A stretch of DNA of 64,000 nt from Oscillospiraceae bacterium (lineage in GTDB: Bacteria; Bacillota; Clostridia; Oscillospirales; Ruminococcaceae). Below, in pieces: positions 57,157 through 64,000 of this stretch (position 1 is the first letter of the stretch; each line of letters starts with the position of its first letter). The DNA is taken from positions 20,830 through 84,829 of the forward strand of contig JAGZUF010000010.1 in the NCBI GenBank assembly GCA_018380115.1, given 5' to 3'. Both the position numbers and the translations under genes were made by a program. The notes below the pieces were generated by a model. The model ran no database searches. It worked only from the letters and a program-made list of their open reading frames with translations, and was not told the DNA's origin.

Positions 57157-58338
57157 TTGTTTGGCACGAATACGCTGCTTAACATGGCGGCGCTGCTGTT
57201 CGCAGGGCTGCTGTTTTCACGCCTTATCAAGCTTTTGAAGCTGCCCAACGTCACAGGCTTTCTCGTGGGCGGGCTTATCATTGGGCCCTCTGTTCTGGGC
57301 CTGCTCAGTGCACAAGGGGTGGAATCTTTGAATCTAGTCTCCAGTGTGGCGCTGGGGTTTATCGCATTTTCCATCGGCAGTGAGTTCAAAATAAGCTATT
57401 TCAGGCGCGTGGGCTTTCTGCCCATCGTCATTGCCATTTTTGAAAGCCTGTTCGCCGTTGTGTTCGTAGTGGCGGCCCTGGTGGCATCGGGGCAGGCGCT
57501 GCCCTTTTCTCTGGTGCTGGGGGCCATTGCGGCGGCCACGGCGCCGGCGGCCACTATCATGGTGATTAAGCAGTACAAAGCGCGCGGCCCTGTGACAGAG
57601 ACGCTGCTCAGCGTGGTGGCACTGGACGACGCCACGGCCCTTATCTTTTTCGGCATTGCAGTGGCTATCGCCCAGGCGCTGGAAAGCCCGCAGCATGCCT
57701 CGCTGCTTGCCAGCATGGCCGCGCCGGTGCTTCAGATATTTGAGGCGCTGGGCATTGGCCTTGTGCTGGGCGCGGTGCACACGCTGCTTATCCGCTTTCT
57801 GCCTGCGCGGCACAACCGTCTTGCGCTCACCATTGCGTTTGTGCTTACGGCCACGGCTGTGGCGGATATGCTGGGCCTTTCCGCCCTGCTTACAACTATG
57901 GCCATGGGCGCAGTGTTTGCCAATTTCTGCAGGCAGTCTGCTCAGGTAATGGAAGTGACGGACCGTTTTACAAATCCCATCTATATGATGTTTTTTGTGC
58001 TGTCCGGCGCGGGGCTGAACCTTTCCATCCTGCCTTCCATCGGGCTGGTAGGCATCATTTATGTGGTGGTGCGCGTGTTGGGCAAGCTGGCGGGCGCCTG
58101 GTTCGGCGCCGTGCTGATGCGCGGGCCCGCGGCTGTGCGCCGCTGCCTTGGCCCGGCGCTTTTGCCGCAGGCGGGCGTTGCCATTGGCCTTACCGTGGTG
58201 GCCCAGCAGGTGGTGCCGCAGTATGCCGAAGTGATACGCGCCGTCATTTTGTGCGGCACGCTGATTTATGAGCTGATAGGCCCCGGCGTGGCAAAATGGA
58301 CCTTGCAGCGTGCGGGCGAGATAGAAAAAGGGGCCTGA
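57157..58338 (+). CDS. CPA2-family cation:proton antiporter
   Basis: 393 residues, about 12-13 hydrophobic segments and no C-terminal TrkA-N/RCK domain. TGFLVGGLIIGPSVLG and AAATAPAATIMVIKQY are antiporter-core motifs, and SVVALDDATALIFFG carries the paired aspartates of the ion-binding helix. Probably exchanges Na+ or K+ for H+. TTG start. Lacking an RCK domain, it could be regulated by the PII-like partner. Confidence 0.85.
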   Translation: MFGTNTLLNMAALLFAGLLFSRLIKLLKLPNVTGFLVGGLIIGPSVLGLLSAQGVESLNLVSSVALGFIAFSIGSEFKISYFRRVGFLPIVIAIFESLFAVVFVVAALVASGQALPFSLVLGAIAAATAPAATIMVIKQYKARGPVTETLLSVVALDDATALIFFGIAVAIAQALESPQHASLLASMAAPVLQIFEALGIGLVLGAVHTLLIRFLPARHNRLALTIAFVLTATAVADMLGLSALLTTMAMGAVFANFCRQSAQVMEVTDRFTNPIYMMFFVLSGAGLNLSILPSIGLVGIIYVVVRVLGKLAGAWFGAVLMRGPAAVRRCLGPALLPQAGVAIGLTVVAQQVVPQYAEVIRAVILCGTLIYELIGPGVAKWTLQRAGEIEKGA

Positions 58339-58387
58339 GCCCGCCTTCGCGGCGCGGCCTGCTGCAGAGGCTTGAGGAGAGGATAAG

Positions 58388-59251
58388 ATGAAAACAGGGC
58401 TGCTGCTGGAAGGCGGAGCAATGCGCGGGTTATATACCGCGGGGGTGCTTGATGTATTTATGCAAAACAATATTTCTGCTGACGGCATCGTGGCTGTTTC
58501 GGCAGGGGCGTTGTTTGGAATGAATTATAAATCGAAGCAGCCCGGCAGGGTGCTCCGGTACAACAGGAATTACGCCGGAAACAGAAATTACATGGGGCTG
58601 CACTCGCTGCTCACAACTGGGAATGTGATGAATGAGGATTTCTGCTTTCACAAAATCGTCAACGAGCTGGACCCTGTCGATTTCGATGCTTATCGGCGCA
58701 GCAAAGAGGAATTCTATGCGGTTGTGACGAACATCGAAACCGGAAAAGCGGAGTATATCAAAATAGATGACCTGAGAAATGCAGAGCAAATGGAATATTT
58801 GCGTGCGTCAGGTTCTATGCCCTTTTTGTCAAAGCCCGTTTGCATCAACGGCAAAAAATATTTGGACGGCGGAATTGCAGACAGCATTCCAATTGATAAA
58901 ATCATGAGCCTTGGCTACGACAGAGTCATTGTGATACTTACAAGGCCGGAGAATTACCGAAAGAAAAAGACGAATGCGCTGATTCCCGAAATCTGTTACC
59001 GAAAGTATCCCGGCCTTGTTTCCGCTATAAACAGCAGGTATCTGGTATATAACCGCCAGTTAGATAAAGTGAATGAATTGGCAAAGGAAAAGAAGATATT
59101 TGTGATACGCCCGTCAAGGCTTGTCGATATCAAACGTCTCGAAAGAAATGTTGAAAGAATACAGGAAATGTATGATTTGGGAAGAGAGGACGCCGCCAAA
59201 AGCCTTGAGGCGGTAGCGGAGAATTTAAGCGCGGCGAATAAGGGCTTGTGA
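58388..59251 (+). CDS. Patatin-like phospholipase family protein
   Basis: 287 residues of the RssA/YlbK-like patatin group. The oxyanion loop is LEGGAMRGLYTAG, the nucleophile is Ser38 in AVSAGALFG and the aspartate is Asp160 in LDGGIADS. The elbow is A-x-S-x-G instead of the usual G-x-S-x-G. The second half is Lys/Arg-rich (YRKKKTNALIPEICYRKYP). Codon use is visibly AT-richer than in the genes on either side, suggesting later arrival. Confidence 0.85.
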   Translation: MKTGLLLEGGAMRGLYTAGVLDVFMQNNISADGIVAVSAGALFGMNYKSKQPGRVLRYNRNYAGNRNYMGLHSLLTTGNVMNEDFCFHKIVNELDPVDFDAYRRSKEEFYAVVTNIETGKAEYIKIDDLRNAEQMEYLRASGSMPFLSKPVCINGKKYLDGGIADSIPIDKIMSLGYDRVIVILTRPENYRKKKTNALIPEICYRKYPGLVSAINSRYLVYNRQLDKVNELAKEKKIFVIRPSRLVDIKRLERNVERIQEMYDLGREDAAKSLEAVAENLSAANKGL

Positions 59252-59650
59252 AATTTTTTGAAGGCGGCAGGCGCTGTTCTGTCCGTTTTGCTCATGCCTG
59301 CGTGCGGGCGGGCAATTTCTTTCACTCGCGGCCCGCGGCCGAAGGCCCGGCCGCCGAGGGGCAAATTCGGTGAAAAGGCCCGGGCAAAGGTCTGCCTGTC
59401 TTGCGGGAAAAGGCATGCAGGCCATTGGCCGGCTGGGGAAGCAGCTTTTTCTTCCCTTGCCGGAGAACAGCCCGGAAAGACGGGCCACGAATGCTGCACC
59501 ATCACTGGAGGGGATCCCTCCGTTTTCTGTCATGGGCAGGCAGCTTCATTTTTTGACGGGCTGCAGTGCGCGCTGCTGTGGCAGAAACCGTCATGGCGGG
59601 CACGAAGCATTTTACGGGGACGAAAATTTCAAAAAAAGCGGGGCCGCATC
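59252..59650. other. Intergenic region, no gene seen
   Basis: About 400 bases between the patatin gene and the ABC-exporter promoter. The plus frame in phase with the ABC gene is open throughout but has no ribosome site or recognisable similarity, and has unusual Cys/His/Arg content. Short GC-rich inverted repeats (for example CGCGGCC near 59335) are present. It could be a decayed gene. Confidence 0.35.
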
Positions 59651-59700
59651 TTGACAGAACGCGGCCTTTCTGCTATTGTTCGTTTAGACATTCATCTAAA
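59651..59700 (+). promoter_or_regulatory. Promoter with palindromic operator for the ABC exporter
   Basis: TTGACA (59651-59656), 17 bases, TATTGT (59674-59679). TTTAGA-N6-TCTAAA at 59683-59700 is a perfect inverted repeat placed over the expected start of transcription. Such spacing fits a GntR/YtrA- or MarR-type repressor; none is encoded next to it. GGCCGC (59642-59647) and GCGGCC (59661-59666) also form a hairpin around the -35 box. Confidence 0.6.
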
Positions 59701-59764
59701 TGATGATGCCGGCATGGGGCTGCACCCACAGTGCGGCCCCGGAAAGGAAGAGAGGGAAATATTT

Positions 59765-60490
59765 ATGCTGAACATCAGCCATTTTTCCAAAACATACCCC
59801 GGCGGAAAGCGCGCCGTGGAAGATTTGAGCCTTACGGTGCCCGCGGGGCATATTGTGGGCTTTATCGGCCACAACGGCGCGGGCAAAACCACAACGCTGC
59901 GCTGTGCGGCAGGTATTCTGGATTTTTCTGAGGGCACTATCGAAATAGACGGCCACGACATCGCGCGCGAGCCGGTGGCCGCAAAGCAGGTGACGGCCTT
60001 TTTGCCTGACAACCCAGATTTGTATGAATTCATGACGGGCGTGCAGTACCTTACCTTTATTGCGGATATCTACGGCATCCCGGCAGACGAGCGCACCCGC
60101 CGCGTAAAGGAATATGCTGATGCTTTCGAGCTTACGCAGGCCTTGGGCAGTGCCATTGGAGGCTACAGCCACGGCATGAAGCAGAAGCTGGCGCTTATTT
60201 CGGCGCTGATGCGCAAGCCACGGCTGCTGATTCTGGACGAGCCCTTTGTGGGGCTGGACCCGCAGGCCGCCTTTGTGATGAAGGGCTATCTGCGCCGGGT
60301 GTGCGACGAGGGCGGCAGCGTGCTGTTCAGCACACATGTGCTGGAGGTGGCGCAGAAGCTGTGCGACCGCATTGCCATCATTAAGGGCGGGCGCCTTGTG
60401 GAAGAGGGCCCCACGGCGGACATTGTGGGCAAGTCGGACCTGGAAGCCGTATTTCTGGAGCTGGCGAGGGAAGGTGAAGGCCATGCGTAA
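59765..60490 (+). CDS. ABC transporter ATP-binding protein
   Basis: 241 residues. Walker A GHNGAGKTTTLR, a YSHGMKQKLAL signature in place of LSGGQ, and Walker B LLILDEPFVGLDP. This resembles ABC-2-type exporter ATPases. The ATG at 59765 follows AAGAGAGGG by about eight bases. It overlaps the permease gene by eight bases. Confidence 0.9.
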   Translation: MLNISHFSKTYPGGKRAVEDLSLTVPAGHIVGFIGHNGAGKTTTLRCAAGILDFSEGTIEIDGHDIAREPVAAKQVTAFLPDNPDLYEFMTGVQYLTFIADIYGIPADERTRRVKEYADAFELTQALGSAIGGYSHGMKQKLALISALMRKPRLLILDEPFVGLDPQAAFVMKGYLRRVCDEGGSVLFSTHVLEVAQKLCDRIAIIKGGRLVEEGPTADIVGKSDLEAVFLELAREGEGHA

Positions 60491-62063
60491 GCTGTGGTGC
60501 CTTGTAAAAGTGGATTTCCGCGCCATGCTGGCGGCGCTGAACTTCGGGCGCAGCAAAAAGGGCAGGGCAGGCGGCATTGGCACGCTGGTGCTTTTGACGG
60601 TGCTGCCGCTGTATCTTTCCGGCGTGTACAGCTTTCTGCTGGGCGAATGGATGAGCGAAAACGGCGCTTTGGGCTTCCTGATGCCTGTAATGGCGCTTTT
60701 GGGCATTTTTATGAGCCTGATGTTCACCATGTTCGGCGCAAGCGGCATTGTGTACGGCGGGCGGGATATGGATTTGATGCTCAGCCTGCCGGTGCCCGCG
60801 TTCAGCGTAATGCTGGCAAAGCTGCTGGCGTTGTATCTGGAAAACCTGGTGTTCTGCGGGCTTTGGCTTATTCCCGCGGGTGCGGCGCTGGGCGTATACG
60901 GCGGGGTGAGCCTCGGCTTTATCCTTTCCATGGCGCTGGCGGTGCTGTTCACACCCTTCCTGCCTGCCCTGCTGGGCGCGCTGATTGGCTGGCTGGTGGC
61001 CTTTGCCGAGGGGCGGCTGCGCCGCAAGGCGCTGGTGGCAAGCCTTTTGTACCTGGCCCTGTTCGGCATACTGATAGCGGGCGGCATGCAGGTGAACAGG
61101 CTGGCAGGGCTGATGATGCAAAATGCCGCTGCCCTGCAGCATGTGCTGAACACCTGGCTTCTGCCCATGGGGCTTTTGCAAAGTGCGCTGGCAGGCAGCT
61201 TCCCGGCGCTGCTGGGCTACCTGGCCGTATGCCTCGTTCCGTTTCTGGCGGCGGCATGGCTGCTCAGCCTGCGCTATAAGGCCATCCTCACAGGCCTGAG
61301 CTCCCGCGCCATGGGCAAGGCCTACCGCCTGTCCCGTCTTGGCGCGTCGGGACAGTTCGCGGCGCTGTACAAAAAAGAGCTTGCGCGCTTTTTCGGCACG
61401 CCCATCTATCTGTTCAATACAGGCATCGGCTTTATCATGCTGCTGGGCGCTGGCATATACGCGGTGTTTGCAAGGCGCACCATTCTGGAGTTTGCCGCGC
61501 AGGTGGGCGGCATCCAGACGCTGCTGCCCGCCGGCCTGCTGGCGGTGGCTTTTATGGTCGGCACCTTCAACACGACATGTGTTTCCATCAGCCTGGAGGG
61601 CAGGCAGCTTTGGGTGCTGAAAGAGGCGCCCATCCCGGCCGGCCGGCTGTTTCGCGCCAAAGTGGCCATGAACCTCACCGTGGCCTGGCCGTCCATTCTC
61701 ATCGGCCTTGGCTGCATCGCCTTTGCGGTGCAGCTTCCGCTGGGGCAGGCTGCTGCGGCGCTGGCGCTGTGCCTTGCGCTCTCACTGCTTGTAGCGCTTG
61801 CCGGACTGTGTGTCAATCTGCTGCTGCCCAAGCTGGACGGCGCGAACGATACGCTGGTGGTAAAGCAGTCTGCCTCGGCATTCTGCGGCATTTTCGGCGG
61901 CATGGGCCTGGTGGGCCTGGGCGCGCTGTGCTGGGTGCTGTTTGGCAGTGCGCTTGGCTTTTCCGCCTTCTGCGCTGTTTTTGCCCTGCTGGCGCTTGTG
62001 CTCAGCGCCGGTTTATGGTATGTTTTAAATACGTGGGGGGCCAGGCGTTTCTCCGCGCTGTGA
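60483..62063 (+). CDS. ABC transporter permease
   Basis: 526 residues with about a dozen hydrophobic segments in two halves, separated by a basic cytoplasmic stretch near 270-300 (SSRAMGKAYRLSRLGASGQF). The sequence GGRDMDLMLSLPVPAFSVML is typical of the ABC-2-like permeases paired with a single ATPase. Transported substrate unknown; drugs, peptides or lipids are possible. Confidence 0.82.
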   Translation: MRKLWCLVKVDFRAMLAALNFGRSKKGRAGGIGTLVLLTVLPLYLSGVYSFLLGEWMSENGALGFLMPVMALLGIFMSLMFTMFGASGIVYGGRDMDLMLSLPVPAFSVMLAKLLALYLENLVFCGLWLIPAGAALGVYGGVSLGFILSMALAVLFTPFLPALLGALIGWLVAFAEGRLRRKALVASLLYLALFGILIAGGMQVNRLAGLMMQNAAALQHVLNTWLLPMGLLQSALAGSFPALLGYLAVCLVPFLAAAWLLSLRYKAILTGLSSRAMGKAYRLSRLGASGQFAALYKKELARFFGTPIYLFNTGIGFIMLLGAGIYAVFARRTILEFAAQVGGIQTLLPAGLLAVAFMVGTFNTTCVSISLEGRQLWVLKEAPIPAGRLFRAKVAMNLTVAWPSILIGLGCIAFAVQLPLGQAAAALALCLALSLLVALAGLCVNLLLPKLDGANDTLVVKQSASAFCGIFGGMGLVGLGALCWVLFGSALGFSAFCAVFALLALVLSAGLWYVLNTWGARRFSAL

Positions 62064-62076
62064 GGAGGAAGGCTGT

Positions 62077-62514
62077 ATGGTATTCAGAACACCCGAAAAG
62101 CAGGACCGCACCGTGTGGTTCTGGGTAAAAATAGCGGCTGCGGCGCTGGTGCTTGGCTTCGGCGTATGGCTGATGTTCTTTCAGAATATTTCCGTCTCTC
62201 TTTCCGAGACAGAGCTGTATGTGACAGGCGGTGTTGGCAACAGCCGCACGGTGCCTTATGCGGATATCACGGGCGTGGAATGGCTGCAAACGCTGGACAA
62301 GGGCGAGGCGAACAACGCCATGCGCACGCGCACGATTCAGGCGGGTGAATACCTTAGCGAAAGCTACGGCTTTTACTATCTTTATACCCGTGCAGACGCT
62401 TCTGTATGGGTGAAGGTGGATTCCACCGACGGTGTGCTGGTGTTCAGCGGCCGCACAGACGAAGAAACGAAGGAATTGTATGATATGCTGTTGACGCATG
62501 TGGCTGCGGCCTGA
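62077..62514 (+). CDS. Bacterial PH-like domain membrane protein
   Basis: 145 residues: a membrane segment at about 15-35, then one outside beta domain with SLSETELYVTGGVGNSRTVP and YADITGVEWLQTL and a C-terminal helix ETKELYDMLLTHV, as in bacterial PH-like proteins. Starts after TGAGGAGG, 13 bases behind the permease gene, so it may be an accessory of the exporter. Function unknown. Confidence 0.6.
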   Translation: MVFRTPEKQDRTVWFWVKIAAAALVLGFGVWLMFFQNISVSLSETELYVTGGVGNSRTVPYADITGVEWLQTLDKGEANNAMRTRTIQAGEYLSESYGFYYLYTRADASVWVKVDSTDGVLVFSGRTDEETKELYDMLLTHVAAA

Positions 62515-62553
62515 AGCATAATAGAAAGCCGAACATAGAAAGGGGAGGGCGCC

Positions 62554-63810
62554 GTGCTTTCGTGGGTGAAGTGGGCGCTCTCTTTTTGCGCCCTGGGGCT
62601 GTTTGCTGCGGGTGCTTTTATATGTGCGGCAAAGCTGGTGCGCCCGCCTGCCGCCTTCCCTGCGCGCGGCCCTGCCGCGCGCAGGGAAATTCTGCTGGCG
62701 GCGCTGGCGTTTTTGCTGTTTGCAGTGCTGGTGCAGGGGACAGTGGTGCTGTGCGCTGTGCGCCAAAGCCCCGGCGCCGGGCTGGAAAGTGCGCTGGGCC
62801 AGTTCTTCGGCGGCATTGACGCACCGCACTATATCAGCCTTGCACGGTACGGTTATCAGAATGAGTGGAACGAGACAGTGGCTGAACAGCACCTGCGCAT
62901 CGTGTTTTTTCCACTGTTCCCATGGCTTCTGCGTGCACTGAATGTGTTCGGCGCGCTGCCGTGGTATGCGCTTGGCTGTGCCGTGCAGCTGCCGCTGTTT
63001 GCGGGCTGCGGCGCCGCGCTGTATGCCCTTGCGGCAGAACATTACGGCCCGCGTACAGCGGCGCGGGCGTGCGTGTGGCTTTTGGCCTTTCCGGGCGCGT
63101 TTTTCTTTGCTTTGCCCATGACGGAAAGCCTGTTTCTGCTTTTGTGCCTTAGCTTTTTTCTGCTGCTGGAGCGCGGCCGCCCGCTGGCTGCGGGCGCAGC
63201 GGGGCTTTTGTGCGCGCTGACGCGCTCGCCGGGGGCGCTTTTATGCGGCGCGGCGGCTGTGTGGCTGTGGCAGGCTGTGCGCGCAAAGCGCGTGCGCCTT
63301 TCACCCGCCTGCGCCGCGCCCGTGGCCGGGCCCGTGTTGGGGTTGCTTTGCTATTTTCTTTTGAATTGGGCTGTGTTCGGTGATTGCCTGCGCTTTTCAA
63401 AATATCAATATGAACATTGGGGCCAGCGGCTGGGCTTTTTCTGGAACACTGTGGCCTATCATCTGGACACCATGGTGCAGTGGTGGCGCGAGGGCCGGCG
63501 GCTGAACGCCGTGTGCATCAGCCTTCTGGCCGTGGTGTGCATTCTGTATGCCATGGGCCTGCTGTGCGCGGCAGCGCGCAGGCTGCAGGCGCATCATCTG
63601 GCCTTTGCACTGGCCTATGCGGCTTTTACTATGGGTGCAACCTGGCTTTTAAGTGCGCCGCGTTATCTGGCAGACTGTTTTGTGCTGCCCTGTGCCGCCG
63701 CACTGTGCTGCCGAAGGCGCCGGTGGCTGCGGCTGTGCTGGCTGGCTGGCCAGGCGGCCATAGCCGCGGCCTACTTTGCCGTTTACCTCCGCCACGGGCC
63801 GGTATATTAA
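62554..63810 (+). CDS. PIG-V-like (GT-C) mannosyltransferase family membrane protein
   Basis: 418 residues, about ten membrane segments, GTG start after AAAGGGGAGGG. GGIDAPHYISLARYGYQ with FFPLFPWLLRAL matches the acidic loop and FFPLxP motif of the PIG-V mannosyltransferase family. The later loop YEHWGQRLGFFW and APRYLADCFVLP near the end also fit. In bacteria such enzymes glycosylate lipids or cell-wall polymers with prenyl-phosphate sugars. Terminated directly afterwards. Confidence 0.75.
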   Translation: MLSWVKWALSFCALGLFAAGAFICAAKLVRPPAAFPARGPAARREILLAALAFLLFAVLVQGTVVLCAVRQSPGAGLESALGQFFGGIDAPHYISLARYGYQNEWNETVAEQHLRIVFFPLFPWLLRALNVFGALPWYALGCAVQLPLFAGCGAALYALAAEHYGPRTAARACVWLLAFPGAFFFALPMTESLFLLLCLSFFLLLERGRPLAAGAAGLLCALTRSPGALLCGAAAVWLWQAVRAKRVRLSPACAAPVAGPVLGLLCYFLLNWAVFGDCLRFSKYQYEHWGQRLGFFWNTVAYHLDTMVQWWREGRRLNAVCISLLAVVCILYAMGLLCAAARRLQAHHLAFALAYAAFTMGATWLLSAPRYLADCFVLPCAAALCCRRRRWLRLCWLAGQAAIAAAYFAVYLRHGPVY

Positions 63811-63822
63811 AAGTGTGAAAGA

Positions 63823-63866
63823 AAATCCCGCGCCCCGAAGCTAACTTCGGGGCGCGGGATTTGTTT
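63823..63866 (+). terminator. Rho-independent terminator
   Basis: An 18-bp perfect stem, from AAATCCCGCGCCCCGAAG to its complement, with a CTAA loop, followed by TTTGTTTTG. The third repeat copy begins right after it. Confidence 0.92.
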
Positions 63867-64000
63867 TGTTGCCGCTTTAGTGCAACGCCCCCCAGCAGAG
63901 TTGGGGAGAGTAAAAAAGCTTTCGCTTCCAGCATCGAGCGAAGCGGGAAGAGATGAACAACTTTACGATTGCCAGAAAGATAATCTTGGATAAACAGCGC
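63867..64000 (+). repeat. Intergenic repeat element, copy 3 (cut by window end)
   Basis: Nearly identical to copy 1 at 54431-54551: the CCCCCCAG hairpin with a changed loop, then GGAGAGTAAAAAAGCTTT, GCATCGAGCGAAGCGGGAAG and AGATGAACAACTTTACGATT. In both copies 1 and 3 the element follows a terminator hairpin directly. Confidence 0.65.

Noticed and set aside
1..64000. CRISPR array, prophage, insertion sequence, rRNA or tRNA genes
   Set aside because: No regularly spaced repeats, integrase or transposase motifs, or recognisable stable-RNA sequences were seen when reading both strands.

Overview
The window is about 64 kb of GC-rich DNA, dense with genes, and nearly all genes lie on the plus strand. 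It looks like a chromosomal piece of a GC-rich Clostridia bacterium, probably Oscillospiraceae/Ruminococcaceae (Faecalibacterium, Subdoligranulum or Gemmiger relatives). This rests on the Firmicutes gene order of the ribosomal cluster, the IspH-ribosomal S1 fusion, the ECF transporter-truA group, a ClpE-type Clp ATPase, DUF5711 and RqcH proteins, and SD-dependent translation with many GTG/TTG starts. Genus is not resolved. I saw no rRNA, tRNA, phage, insertion sequence or CRISPR array.

Layout. 0-8.5 kb: the 3' part of an RNA methyltransferase gene, then ecfA1-ecfA2-ecfT-truA, a DUF5711 protein, CvpA and a ClpE-like unfoldase, ended by a 44-nt perfect palindromic terminator. 8.6-16 kb: a minus-strand GT-C-like membrane enzyme, a frameshifted XRE regulator, then a flavoprotein-cmk-plsC-ispH/rpsA operon. 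16-18.4 kb: a secreted beta-helix protein with a structured leader. 18.5-29.4 kb: a repeat lipoprotein, CPBP protease, tadA, an SDR, two unknown membrane proteins, DUF1858, trmK, Nif3, RqcH and another GT-C-like protein. 29.5-45.4 kb: the complete S10-spc-alpha cluster (rpsJ to rplQ) in canonical order, with secY, adk, map and infA, from a promoter lying inside the preceding terminator to a strong terminator after rplQ. 45.4-48.4 kb: decayed sequence, then a second secreted protein that shares its promoter, leader, signal peptide, C-terminal motif and terminator with the first. 48.5-54 kb: xpt and a MoxR-DUF58-transglutaminase operon. 54-64 kb: a VOC pseudogene, repeat elements, divergent GNAT and MarR-flavodoxin genes, a PII-like protein with a cation/proton antiporter, a patatin-like hydrolase, a two-gene ABC exporter behind an operator-like palindrome, a PH-like protein, a PIG-V-like mannosyltransferase and another repeat copy.

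Themes. Much of the window is housekeeping: ribosome synthesis, tRNA modification (truA, tadA, trmK), nucleotide supply (cmk, adk, xpt), lipid and isoprenoid synthesis (plsC, ispH), and protein quality control (ClpE, RqcH). The accessory parts are the two secreted proteins with matching ends and different middles, intergenic repeats, several frameshifted genes, and locally AT-richer genes that may be acquired. The best candidate for something undescribed is the conserved leader upstream of the two secreted proteins: two hairpins, then a CCTGT/ACAGG/CCTGT trio that allows two mutually exclusive pairings, one of them abutting the Shine-Dalgarno site.
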